A model generated the notes under the pieces. That model was not told the DNA's origin. It ran no database searches and saw nothing but the letters and a program-made list of their open reading frames with translations. This document shows positions 1-7,004 of a stretch of DNA of 10,532 nt, one piece after another. Numbering within the stretch: position 1 is the stretch's first letter; each line of letters begins with the position of its first letter. Origin of the DNA: an uncultured Burkholderiales bacterium (lineage in GTDB: Bacteria; Pseudomonadota; Gammaproteobacteria; Burkholderiales; Burkholderiaceae_C); NCBI GenBank assembly GCA_903926695.1, contig CAIYKK010000215.1, positions 1 to 10,532 on the forward strand. Direction: 5' to 3'. Position numbers and translations under genes: made by a program.

Positions 1-410
1 TTGAAATACAGCATGGTACCGCCCACGAGCAGCGGCAACCGGCCACGCGCCTGAATCTCGCCGATGAGTCGCTGCGCGTCCTGCACAAACTCGGCGGCGC
101 TGTAGGCGTTGAGCGGGTCGCGGATGTCGATCAAGTGGTGCGGCGCGGCGGCGAGTTCGGCAGCCGACGGTTTGGCCGTGCCGATGTCCATGCCGCGATA
201 GACGAGGGCGGAATCGACGCTGATGATTTCCGTCGGCCAGCGCCGGGCAATGGCCAGCGCTGCCGCCGTTTTGCCCGAAGCGGTCGGGCCTGCGAGCGCG
301 ATAGGAGGCAAAGGCGGCGCGCCGGGAATCGGCGCGGGAAACGCGCCCGTCAGGGGCGCAGTGAAAAGTGCGGGAGTCGGCGCAGGAGAAGGGGCGGGAA
401 AAGCAAACAT
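1..410 (-). CDS. miaA: tRNA dimethylallyltransferase MiaA, 5' part (runs off left edge)
   Basis: MiaA transfers the dimethylallyl group from DMAPP to N6 of A37 in tRNAs that read UNN codons, the first step towards (ms2)i6A. The 136 visible codons show the P-loop GPTASGKT (residues 41-48), the tRNA/substrate segment [19 protein letters not shown] (63-81), [10 protein letters not shown] (90-99), the NAYSAAEF motif and the [10 protein letters not shown] block at the window edge, all in the order of the E. coli protein. The C-terminal roughly 180 residues lie outside. The only upstream ATG (410) gives a Pro/Ala-rich tail of about 36 residues before the core. An in-frame TTG at 311 would give a more typical N-terminus (fMet-Pro-Pro-Ile-Ala-Leu...), so the start is open. 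Neither start has a clear Shine-Dalgarno. It is downstream of mutL, as in many proteobacteria, but separated from it here by a hydrolase gene. Confidence 0.95.
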   Translation of the reverse strand, partial: MFAFPAPSPAPTPALFTAPLTGAFPAPIPGAPPLPPIALAGPTASGKTAAALAIARRWPTEIISVDSALVYRGMDIGTAKPSAAELAAAPHHLIDIRDPLNAYSAAEFVQDAQRLIGEIQARGRLPLLVGGTMLYF

Positions 411-483
411 GCCATTGAGGCTACCAGAAAGCGCCCACCCGCCGCGCCGCAGTCCACTGGCAATCTCGCCGCGCCTTTTTTAT

Positions 484-549
484 GGCTATGCCACCGTTTT
501 GCCTATCGTTGGGGACGCCGCGATGTCCACATTTAACGGTGACATAGCC
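484..549 (-). repeat. Long inverted repeat / RNA hairpin upstream of miaA
   Basis: Arms at 484-498 (GGCTATGCCACCGTT) and 535-549 (AACGGTGACATAGCC) are complementary over 15 positions with one exception, around a 36-nt loop. In RNA of the minus strand, the sense of hydrolase and miaA, the exception becomes a U-G wobble, so the stem pairs fully; in plus-strand RNA it is a C-A mismatch. A run of six T follows on the plus strand only, so it is not a standard terminator for the minus-strand genes. It lies in the 217-nt gap between the hydrolase stop and the miaA start. Function is unknown; possibilities are a leader structure, a processing or stability element, or a remnant of a small palindromic repeat element. 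Confidence 0.6.
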
Positions 550-627
550 TTTTTTGGGCACTCGCAAGCCTTTAAGCCTGGGCTGGCCGCTGCGGCTGAT
601 TCAGGGCGAGCAGGGCGGGGCGCAAGG

Positions 628-1506
628 TCAGCGCTGCGTCGCCTGGCCGCTGGAAAACAGCTGACGCAGGGCGATCTTGTACTGCGCATCGGCCAGCGCA
701 TTGGTGCCCTCGTGGGTGCCGCCGTCGATCTGCACAAAGGTTTTGGGCTGCACGGCGGCGGCGTAGAGCTTTTGGCCCAGCGGGAACGGCACCCGCGTGT
801 CTTTCGTGCCATGCACGACCAGCAGCGGCGCGCCCACGCGCGCGACCTTGTCCACCGACGCGAAAGGCTGGGTCATCAACGCGTCCATCGGTAGCCAGCC
901 CCATTCCGAGGTGGCGGCAAAGACATCGGCAATTGAGCTGAAGGTGCATTCGACGATGGTGCCGGCTTCGTCACTGACTTTGGAGGCCAGTTCGATGGCC
1001 ATCGCCCCGCCCAGCGAATGGCCGAAGATGTAGCGCGGCTGGCCCGGATGCTGCGCGCCCAGCCAGTTCCAGGCGGCCCGCGTGTCTTCGTAAGCCATCG
1101 TTTCGGAGGGCAGGCCGGGCGTGCTTTTGCCAAAACCCCGGTAGTCAATCGCCAGCACGGAAAAGCCGAGTTTTTGCATGTGCTGAATGCGTTCGGACGA
1201 GGCGGTCACGTTCCAGTGCGCGCCGTGCAGAAACAGCAGCAGCGGGGCTTGCGCGGCACCGCTCCAGCCGGGCTGCTTGGCATCGGCGGGCAGCCACAGG
1301 CCGTGGAGCTTGGCCGGCTGGCCGGTGACGGTGGAGTCATAGTTGATCCAGACATCTTTGAACTGCGAGGCCAGTTCGGCGCTGATCGGCCAGCTGCGGT
1401 TATCGGGCTCGAAAATTGAGCTGCGCTGCTGTTTGTCAACGGCGGTGCAGCCTGTCAGCAGGGACACGGCCAAGGTGATGGAGAGGAGGGGCGAGATGCG
1501 TTTCAT
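628..1506 (-). CDS. Alpha/beta hydrolase lipoprotein (YfhR/BEM46-like)
   Basis: A 292-residue predicted serine hydrolase. A lipoprotein signal peptide ends in LLTGC with the acylated Cys at residue 20. The residue after Cys is Thr, not Asp, which suggests outer-membrane sorting with the enzyme facing the periplasm. The hydrolase core is complete: oxyanion motif HGAHWN (94-99), the DYRGFGKS strand-turn (121-128), nucleophile elbow GHSLGG with Ser164, Asp236 in VVHGTKD and His265 in GGTH. This arrangement matches the YfhR/BEM46/ABHD17-like branch, whose substrates are mostly unknown; esterase or lipase-like activity is an inference. It starts 48 nt after mutL, on the same strand, and sits between mutL and miaA, which are neighbours in many relatives, so it looks like an insertion into the operon. 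No Shine-Dalgarno is visible before ATG 1506, but no earlier in-frame start exists. Confidence 0.85.
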   Translation of the reverse strand: MKRISPLLSITLAVSLLTGCTAVDKQQRSSIFEPDNRSWPISAELASQFKDVWINYDSTVTGQPAKLHGLWLPADAKQPGWSGAAQAPLLLFLHGAHWNVTASSERIQHMQKLGFSVLAIDYRGFGKSTPGLPSETMAYEDTRAAWNWLGAQHPGQPRYIFGHSLGGAMAIELASKVSDEAGTIVECTFSSIADVFAATSEWGWLPMDALMTQPFASVDKVARVGAPLLVVHGTKDTRVPFPLGQKLYAAAVQPKTFVQIDGGTHEGTNALADAQYKIALRQLFSSGQATQR

Positions 1507-1554
1507 TAGGCAATGGATTAGGGAGGAAAAAGGACGCTTTGACAGGTTTCCCGG

Positions 1555-3801
1555 TCAGCGCCCGCGCAAAAACAAGCCGTCCAGCTCCTTCAGGCTGAGC
1601 TGGCGCCACGTCGGGCGGCCGTGGTTGCACTGGTCGGAGCGCTCGGTCGCTTCCATCTGGCGCAGCAGGGCGTTCATTTCGTCCAGCGTGAGCCGCCGGT
1701 TGGCGCGCACTGCGCCGTGGCAGGCCATGGTGCCGAGCAGCTCGTTTTGTGCGCGCTCGATCACGGTGCTGGCATCCATCTGGGCCAGTTCGGCCAAGAC
1801 GCTGCGGGCCAGTTCAACGGCGTCGCCGAGCGCCAGACTGGTGGGCACGGCGCGCACGGCCAGGGTTTTGGGCGAAAACGGGGTGATTTCCAGACCCAGC
1901 GTTTGTAAAGTGTCGGCGCTGGCTTCGGCGGTGGCAACTTCCTGCGCCGTGGCGGCAAAGGTGGCCGGAATCAACAGCGGCTGGCTGGCAATGCGCGAGG
2001 TGTCGAACTGGCTTTTGAGCCGCTCATAAACGATGCGCTCGTGCGCCGCGTGCATGTCCACGACGATCAGGCCGTGGGCGTTTTCAGCGAGGATGTAAAC
2101 GCCTTGCAGCTGGGCCAGGGCGCGGCCTAGCGGCCAGTCGCTGGCGGGCGGGGCGCTGTGGGGGGCGTTTGGGGTGATGGCTTCTGCCGGGGCGCGGCTT
2201 GGGCCGGAGCCGACGGCGCGCAGGCCAGCGCTGCTGGCTGTGTCAGATGCCTCGCCTGTGTCTGCGTCCGTTCCGGTTCTGTCCGTCGCGTCTTGGCCTG
2301 TGGCGGGGAGGGCGGTGCTGGCAGGCCATCCAATCGGCCACAGCGCCTCAAAGTCGCTGACGCGCTGGCTGCGGCTGGCGCTGAAGTCCATTGTGGGTTG
2401 CGCCCAGCCTTGGCGGGCGGGCGCTGGTTTGGACTTGAGGGCACCGCCCGCGCCTGAGCTGAAACTGGAGCCGAAGCCGGAACCAGAACCGGGGCGAGAC
2501 TCGCCATTGGTCCTATTGCTGCCACCGCTGCCGCTGCCGCCATCGTCCGGCTGCTGGCGGCCTTCCGTCGCCACGTCCGCAGTCGCAGCGGTCAGCGCAG
2601 CGCCAGCCCCAGCGCGAGGCGCGGCCAGCGCGTCTTCAGTGGCGTGGCGCACGGCCTGATGCACTTCGCGGCTGTCGCGAAAGCGCACTTCGATTTTGGT
2701 CGGGTGTACGTTCACATCGACTCTGGCCGGGTCGATCTCGACATACAGCGCATACACCGGCTGGCGGTTGCCGTGCAGCACATCCTCGTAGGCGCTGCGG
2801 GCGGCGTGGGTGAGAATTTTGTCGCGCACGTAGCGACCATTGACGTAGGCAAATTGCTGGTCGGCGCGGGAGCGAGCGGCGTCGGGCAGACCGGCGCGGC
2901 CCCAGACGCGCACGGCGGGCTGGCCGTCGGCGCGGCGGGCGCTGCTTTCGTAATGCACGGCGATGGACTGGGCGACAAACTCGGCGCCCAGCACGTCGGC
3001 CAGGCGCTGGTCGTGGGCGCGAAGGCCGTCGATTCCGCTGGTGTCATTGAGGCCGCCAGCGCTGTTCACGCCGTCCGCACTGCCCGCGCTGTTCACATCG
3101 CCCGCGCCATCCACGCCGCCTGCGTTATTTGCGCTATTCGCGCCGCCCGCGCTGCCCGCCCTGTTCACGCCGCCCGCGCCGACGCAGGCGCGCCACTGCT
3201 CGGCCAGCTTGCCCTCGTGCCAGACGGCAAAACCCACGTCGGGCCGCACCAGCGCGTGGCGGCGCACGGCGTCAAGGCAGTGTGCCAACTCCGTCGCGTC
3301 GGTTTTTAAAAACTTGCGCCGTGCGGGTGTGGCGTAAAACAGCTCGCGCACCTCAACGCTGGTGCCGCGTGCGCGTGCCGCCGGTTTGATCTCGCCGGTG
3401 CGGCCATCAAGCTGCCAGGCGTGTTCGCTGTCCACCGTTCTGGACAGCAGGCTCATGTCGGCAATGGAATTGATGGCCGCCAGCGCCTCGCCCCGAAAAC
3501 CCATCGTTCCCACAGCTTCCAGGTCTTGCAGCGAGGCGATTTTGCTGGTCGCATGGCGGCGCAGCGCGACGGGCAGTTCTTCGCGGGGAATGCCTGAGCC
3601 GTCGTCTTCCACGGCAATCAGGCGCACGCCGCCCGCTTGCAGGCGCAGCGTGATCTGCGTTGCGCCCGCGTCCAGCGCGTTGTCGATCAGTTCGCGCACC
3701 ACGGAGGCCGGGCGCTCCACCACTTCGCCAGCGGCGATCTGGCTGATCAGTTCATCGGGCAGGTCGCGGATGGGGCGGCGGGTGGCGGGTTGTGGTGTCA
3801 T
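1555..3801 (-). CDS. mutL: DNA mismatch repair protein MutL (endonuclease type)
   Basis: MutL is recruited by MutS at mismatches and coordinates strand nicking and excision. The GHKL ATPase is intact: Glu37 and Asn41 in RELIDNALDAGA, Asp66 in VEDDGSGI, ATSKI (84-88) and GFRGEAL (101-107), then the transducer domain with VDVNVHPTKIEVRF (361-374). A Gly/Ser/Ala-rich linker covers about 393-555. The C-terminal domain carries DMHA(X)2E(X)4E (582-593), ACHGAVRA (693-700), CNHGRP (725-730) and the probable beta-clamp motif QPLLIP (607-612). The nicking site is therefore present, unlike in E. coli MutL. At 748 residues it is longer than typical homologues (about 600-680). Part of the excess is a low-complexity insert at about 208-259 in the N-terminal half. 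ATG 3801 fits the family N-terminus, but no Shine-Dalgarno precedes it. A TAAAAT box at 3811-3816 would place transcription start next to the ATG, with no good -35. Confidence 0.97.
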   Translation of the reverse strand: MTPQPATRRPIRDLPDELISQIAAGEVVERPASVVRELIDNALDAGATQITLRLQAGGVRLIAVEDDGSGIPREELPVALRRHATSKIASLQDLEAVGTMGFRGEALAAINSIADMSLLSRTVDSEHAWQLDGRTGEIKPAARARGTSVEVRELFYATPARRKFLKTDATELAHCLDAVRRHALVRPDVGFAVWHEGKLAEQWRACVGAGGVNRAGSAGGANSANNAGGVDGAGDVNSAGSADGVNSAGGLNDTSGIDGLRAHDQRLADVLGAEFVAQSIAVHYESSARRADGQPAVRVWGRAGLPDAARSRADQQFAYVNGRYVRDKILTHAARSAYEDVLHGNRQPVYALYVEIDPARVDVNVHPTKIEVRFRDSREVHQAVRHATEDALAAPRAGAGAALTAATADVATEGRQQPDDGGSGSGGSNRTNGESRPGSGSGFGSSFSSGAGGALKSKPAPARQGWAQPTMDFSASRSQRVSDFEALWPIGWPASTALPATGQDATDRTGTDADTGEASDTASSAGLRAVGSGPSRAPAEAITPNAPHSAPPASDWPLGRALAQLQGVYILAENAHGLIVVDMHAAHERIVYERLKSQFDTSRIASQPLLIPATFAATAQEVATAEASADTLQTLGLEITPFSPKTLAVRAVPTSLALGDAVELARSVLAELAQMDASTVIERAQNELLGTMACHGAVRANRRLTLDEMNALLRQMEATERSDQCNHGRPTWRQLSLKELDGLFLRGR
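2443..2541 (-). other. Gly/Ser-rich segment of the MutL interdomain linker
   Basis: Residues 421-453 of MutL are almost only Gly and Ser with a few Asn, Thr, Arg, Pro and Phe. They form the most biased part of the flexible linker (about 2143-2625) that joins the ATPase half to the dimerisation/endonuclease half. Low-complexity linkers at this place are normal for MutL; length and composition vary freely. Confidence 0.7.
3025..3180 (-). repeat. In-frame degenerate tandem repeat inside the N-terminal half of MutL
   Basis: Residues 208-259 of MutL break into imperfect units of nine residues (27 nt), with two six-residue versions. Aligned on the first residue they read VNRAGSAGG, ANSANNAGG, VDGAGD, VNSAGSADG, VNSAGG, LNDTSGIDG. 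All length changes are multiples of 9 nt, so the frame is kept. The repeat replaces a short loop: E. coli MutL has only about ten residues between the strand ending in YRA and the helix beginning RRLGAICG; here the equivalents are WRA (203-205) and QRLADVLG. Confidence 0.75.
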
Positions 3802-3870
3802 GAGAGGCAGATTTTAGGCGCCCGGCCTGTGCGCCATGACCCCGCGTGACCATGACCCGCACACGCAGCG

Positions 3871-3890
3871 GCCCGGCATGCAGGCCGGGC
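3871..3890 (-). other. GC-rich hairpin between the DUF378 gene and mutL
   Basis: A perfect 7-bp inverted repeat, GCCCGGC / GCCGGGC, with a 6-nt loop lies 53 nt after the DUF378 stop codon. It lacks a T-run on either strand, so a Rho-independent terminator is doubtful. It could be a pause or mRNA-end structure that partly separates DUF378 transcription from mutL. Confidence 0.35.
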
Positions 3891-3942
3891 TGAAATCAGG
3901 CGGCTGGCGCATTGTCAGGCGGCGCGGCCTCAATGCGCGGCG

Positions 3943-4212
3943 TCAACTGCTTCGGCGCGAAAAACGTGCCAGCAGGCTCAGGCTGTACAGCGCCGCGATA
4001 CCGACCAGAGCGTAAACCGCCCGCGTCAGCAGGGTCATGTCGCCAAACAGCAGGGCCACCAGATCAACATCAAAAGCGCCGACCAGGCCCCAGTTCAGGC
4101 CGCCTATGATCACCAGCAGCAGGGCGATCCAGTCCAGCACCGTGGGCATGAAACTGGGCTGGGGGCTGCGTTCGGCAGGACCGGCATACGGAGGAGGTGT
4201 TGTGGTGCTCAT
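3943..4212 (-). CDS. DUF378 family small membrane protein
   Basis: An 89-residue protein of unknown function that fits DUF378 (YuzA-like). After a Pro/Ser-rich N-terminus (1-22) come two hydrophobic segments: about 26-47, with the family signature GGLNWGLVGAFDVDLV, and about 60-82, with TRAVYALVGIAALYSL. A short Arg/Ser tail, probably cytosolic, follows. It likely sits in the inner membrane; no enzymatic residues are evident. ATG 4212 is supported by GGGAG at 4220-4224, seven nt upstream. It is divergent from dedA across a 189-nt gap in which I find no convincing promoter for either gene, and it lies upstream of mutL on the same strand with a 141-nt gap. Its role in this cluster is not apparent. 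Confidence 0.85.
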   Translation of the reverse strand: MSTTTPPPYAGPAERSPQPSFMPTVLDWIALLLVIIGGLNWGLVGAFDVDLVALLFGDMTLLTRAVYALVGIAALYSLSLLARFSRRSS

Positions 4213-4401
4213 GGCGTTGCTCCCAAAAAAGTGAATCAGTAACAGCTTTGAACGCAGTAGCTGCGAACCGGATCATTAAAAGGGCTGCCCGGCCCTGCCG
4301 TTTTCAGCGCGGCGCGCCAAGTGGTGTAAGCGTTGTCCGACGCTGTTGCACTGCCCGACCGCAGGGCCAAAGCGTGCGCCAGACCTGTCAAAATCGGCAT
4401 C

Positions 4402-5067
4402 ATGGAACTAGTCACCTACCTCATCGATTTCATTCTTCACGTTGACCGGCACCTGCAGGACTTTGTGGCCAGCTACGGCGCCTGGGTCTATGCGCTGCTG
4501 TTTTTGATCATTTTTGTGGAAACCGGCGTGGTTGTCATGCCGTTTTTGCCCGGCGATTCGCTGCTCTTTGTGGCGGGTGCGATGTGCGGCGTCGGCCTGA
4601 TGGACTATCCGCTCACCGTGGGGCTGCTGCTGGCCGCCGCCGTGCTGGGCAACCAGTCCAACTACACCATTGGCCACTATTTCGGCCCCAAGGTGTTTCA
4701 GTGGGAGGACTCGCGCCTGTTCAACAAAAAGGCGTTCAACCAGGCGCATGCGTTTTATGAGCGTTACGGCGGTGTCACCATCATTGCGGCGCGTTTTATG
4801 CCATTTTTGCGCACCTTTGCGCCTTTTGTGGCGGGCGTGTCGCAGATGACGCGGCGCAAGTTCACGCTTTACGACGTGTCGGGCGGCGCGCTGTGGGTGG
4901 GCGGCATCGTCACCGTGGGTTATTTTTTCGGCAACGTGCCGTTTGTCAAGGCCCATCTGGACAAGATCATCTGGGCGATGATTCTGCTTCCCACCCTACT
5001 GGTGGCCGTGGGCGCGTGGCGGGCCAAACGCCAAGCCGGGCGCAGTGCGATTCAAGCCGGTCAGTGA
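4402..5067 (+). CDS. dedA: DedA-family membrane protein
   Basis: A 221-residue inner-membrane protein of the DedA (SNARE-associated/VTT) family. Members include flippases that recycle undecaprenyl phosphate or lipids and support envelope homeostasis; the substrate of DedA itself is not settled. The opening MELVTYLIDFILHVD closely follows E. coli DedA. Functional motifs are intact: FVETG with Glu40, PFLPGDSLLF with Asp52, NYTIG (87-91), and AARFMPFLRTFAPFVAG with Arg131 and Arg137, matching the essential acidic and arginine residues described for YqjA/DedA. The C-terminus is hydrophobic (about 163-205) with a basic tail. The frame is open back to 4333, but only ATG 4402 matches the family start; its Shine-Dalgarno is weak. 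The gene points against its neighbours, converges on the osmB-like gene with a 20-nt gap, and splits the amiC-mutL run. Confidence 0.95.
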   Translation: MELVTYLIDFILHVDRHLQDFVASYGAWVYALLFLIIFVETGVVVMPFLPGDSLLFVAGAMCGVGLMDYPLTVGLLLAAAVLGNQSNYTIGHYFGPKVFQWEDSRLFNKKAFNQAHAFYERYGGVTIIAARFMPFLRTFAPFVAGVSQMTRRKFTLYDVSGGALWVGGIVTVGYFFGNVPFVKAHLDKIIWAMILLPTLLVAVGAWRAKRQAGRSAIQAGQ

Positions 5068-5087
5068 GCCGGAAGGCGTCGCCGGAG

Positions 5088-5300
5088 TTAGCGCTTTTTA
5101 CCGATCTCGTTGCCGATGACGGCGCCGGCAGCGGCGCCACCGACCGTGCCCAGCGTGCCGCCAAATACAGCGTCACCGACCACGCCGCCCAGCACGGCGC
5201 CGGTGGCCGTGCCGATTTGGGCGTTGGTGGGGTGGCTGGCGCAGCCGCTCAGGGTTATCAGCGTGGCCGCAACTGCGGCGAGCAGGATTTTTGGGTTCAT
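5088..5300 (-). CDS. OsmB-like glycine-zipper lipoprotein
   Basis: A 70-residue small lipoprotein. The signal peptide ends in TLSGC with the lipidated Cys at residue 20; Ala at +2 predicts outer-membrane sorting. The mature part is a glycine zipper made of GxxxG-type steps, ending GTLGTVGGAAAGAVIGNEIG and then KKR. This pattern and length resemble E. coli OsmB, an osmotically induced lipoprotein, and the wider glycine-zipper 2TM group. The exact function is unknown. A TTG at 5318 lies in frame upstream, but ATG 5300 is preferred because AAAAAGG at 5309-5315 sits eight nt before it and gives a normal signal peptide. It follows amiC on the same strand after 162 nt, with a possible amiC terminator between, so it may be transcribed separately; relatives are stress-induced, but no stress promoter is evident here. 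Confidence 0.85.
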   Translation of the reverse strand: MNPKILLAAVAATLITLSGCASHPTNAQIGTATGAVLGGVVGDAVFGGTLGTVGGAAAGAVIGNEIGKKR

Positions 5301-5417
5301 GAAAATTGCCTTTTTCAAACAAAAAAAACAGGTCGCCTCGCCAAAAGTGCCCGATAACGCACTGGCCTTGGCGCTGCCCGTGCCCTGACTCTAGGCGTCC
5401 AAACCGTCTGCGTCTGT

Positions 5418-5440
5418 AGGAGAAAGCCGCCGCTGCGGCT
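5418..5440 (-). terminator. Possible weak intrinsic terminator after amiC
   Basis: Read on the minus strand, AGCCGC-AGCG-GCGGCT forms a 6-bp GC-rich stem with a 4-nt loop, followed by TTCTCCT, a broken T-tract. It lies 22 nt past the amiC stop codon. The stem is short and the T-tract imperfect, so strength is doubtful. Confidence 0.35.
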
Positions 5441-5462
5441 GGACAGGCCCGTGGCAGCGGGC

Positions 5463-7004
5463 TTACACGGCGCGGTTGCGCCCCATCGGTGGATTTTTTG
5501 AAAAATACTGGTTGATGCCACGCATCAGCGCGTTCGCCAGCTGGGTCTGGTAGCTGTCGCTGCGCAGCCGGGTTTCCTCAAGCGGGTTGCTGATGAAGGC
5601 TGTTTCGACCAGCACGCTGGGAATGTCAGGCGCCTTGAGGACGGCAAAGCTGGCCTGTTCGACCTGTCCTTTGTGCAGCTTGCCGACGCTGCCCATCTCG
5701 CCGAGCATGAAGCCGCCGAGTTTCAGACTGTCATTGATCTGGGCGGCGGTGCTCAGGTCGAGCAGGAGTTTTCGGGTCTGCGCGTCCTTGGACTGCAGGT
5801 TGATGCCACCGACCAGATCGGCTGAGTTTTCCTTGTTCGCCAGCCAGCGGGCGGCGCTGCTGGAGGCACCTTTTTCGCTCAGGGCAAAAACGCTGGCGCC
5901 CTGCGGCACGGCGGTAAAAAAAGCATCGGCATGCAGGCTGATGAACAGGTCGGCCTGCACGCTGCGTGCCTTTTGCACCCGCACATTGAGCGGCACAAAA
6001 AAATCGGCATCGCGGGTGAGGTAGGCGCGCATGTTGGGCTGCTGGTTGATGCGGTCGCGCAGACGCAGGGCAATTTGCAGCACCACGTCTTTTTCGCGTG
6101 TGCCGCCTGGGCCGATGGCGCCGGGGTCTTCGCCGCCGTGGCCGGGGTCCAGGGCGACAATGACCAGCCGGTCGGTTTTGCCGCGAGCCGTCGGGACGTT
6201 GGCGCGCGCCACGGGCGTGTCGATGCGGGTCGCGGGCAGGCTGACGGGCTGGATTTTTTTCTCGGCCAGTTTGGCCGGGGTGCTGGTCTGGGCGGCCTTG
6301 CTGAACTGGTCAGCAATCAGCTTGCCCAGCGGATCTTCGGGCGACGGGATTTTGATGGCGGGCAGGGCGACGGGGACGACTTTGGCGGCGGACGCTGCTT
6401 GTGTCACGGGTATCGCCGGGGCTGCCTGTGCGGCGGCCGATGCCTGCGCTGCGGCTGGCACCGCTTGGGCTGCAGAGGCTGGCACTGCCGCCGAGGCCGC
6501 CAGCAGTGCGGGCTGGCTGCGGGCGTGTTCGCTGATCAGGATTTCGAGCGGATCGGCGGGCTGGGCCGGGTACAGGTCAAACACCAGCCGGTGCTGGTAA
6601 GCGGCCACGGGCGCCAGGGTGAACACCTGTGGCAGCATGGGCTGCTTGAGGTCCATCACCAGCCGCACCACGCCCGGCATGTTCTGCCCGATGCGGATGC
6701 CTGCAATGTTCGGATCGTCCGGTTTGACCTTGGCCACCAGCTCGCGCAGGGCTGGAATCAGGTCAATGCCTTCGATATCGACGGCCAGGCGCGGCGGCTC
6801 GGGGATGAAAAACTGCCGCGCCTTGATGGCGTTGTCCGACTCGATGGTCAGGCGCGTGTAGTCCTTGGCGGGCCACACGCGCACGGCCATGATGGTCGCG
6901 CCTCTGGCAATGTGCTGCGTGCCCAGCAGCAGCGCTATGGTGCCCGCTTGGAGGGCGCTGCGCCGGCTCAGGTTGACGGGTGAATTATTGGGTTTTTTCT
7001 TCAT
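5463..7004 (-). CDS. amiC: N-acetylmuramoyl-L-alanine amidase AmiC (Tat-exported)
   Basis: A zinc amidase that cuts the amide bond between MurNAc and L-Ala in peptidoglycan, splitting the septum at division. It has 513 residues. A twin-arginine signal (LSRRSALQAG, Arg14-Arg15, then a hydrophobic stretch) indicates folded export through Tat. An AMIN domain covers about 38-147, which in E. coli AmiC directs septal localisation. An Ala/Pro-rich linker spans about 160-278. The Amidase_3 domain (about 280-502) has all zinc and catalytic residues: His289 in DPGHGG, Glu304 in TREKD, His358 in SLHAD and Glu467 in VETAF. EnvC/NlpD-type activators would be expected elsewhere. The ATG overlaps the tsaE stop in ATGA, with GGAGT (7012-7016) at good spacing, so the two genes are probably co-transcribed and coupled. 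Some pipelines name this position amiB; the AMIN-Tat layout fits AmiC. Confidence 0.96.
   Translation of the reverse strand: MKKKPNNSPVNLSRRSALQAGTIALLLGTQHIARGATIMAVRVWPAKDYTRLTIESDNAIKARQFFIPEPPRLAVDIEGIDLIPALRELVAKVKPDDPNIAGIRIGQNMPGVVRLVMDLKQPMLPQVFTLAPVAAYQHRLVFDLYPAQPADPLEILISEHARSQPALLAASAAVPASAAQAVPAAAQASAAAQAAPAIPVTQAASAAKVVPVALPAIKIPSPEDPLGKLIADQFSKAAQTSTPAKLAEKKIQPVSLPATRIDTPVARANVPTARGKTDRLVIVALDPGHGGEDPGAIGPGGTREKDVVLQIALRLRDRINQQPNMRAYLTRDADFFVPLNVRVQKARSVQADLFISLHADAFFTAVPQGASVFALSEKGASSSAARWLANKENSADLVGGINLQSKDAQTRKLLLDLSTAAQINDSLKLGGFMLGEMGSVGKLHKGQVEQASFAVLKAPDIPSVLVETAFISNPLEETRLRSDSYQTQLANALMRGINQYFSKNPPMGRNRAV

Noticed and set aside
2174..3389. Several long plus-strand frames opposite mutL
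   Set aside because: All are antisense shadows of mutL, with compositional bias and no recognisable motifs or ribosome binding sites.
4333..4401. Upstream in-frame start for dedA
   Set aside because: The extension is polar and Arg-rich, whereas ATG 4402 begins exactly like known DedA proteins.
4408..4956. A 182-codon minus-strand frame opposite dedA
   Set aside because: His/Arg-rich shadow; dedA on the plus strand is unmistakable.
5069..5087. Bidirectional terminator between dedA and the osmB-like gene
   Set aside because: Only a 4-bp CCGG self-pairing can be drawn in the 20-nt gap; no stable stem with a T-run at the right place.
586..5441. The 13-mer GCCGCTGCGGCTG occurs after the hydrolase stop (586-598) and after the amiC stop (5429-5441)
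   Set aside because: Two copies of a short, self-complementary GC-rich word are not enough to call a repeat family in this composition; only the second copy forms a terminator-like shape.
5931..6983. A 350-codon open frame on the plus strand opposite amiC
   Set aside because: It is the mirror of a GC-rich coding strand; the peptide is Gly/His/Arg-rich without any domain, while amiC on the other strand has every family motif.
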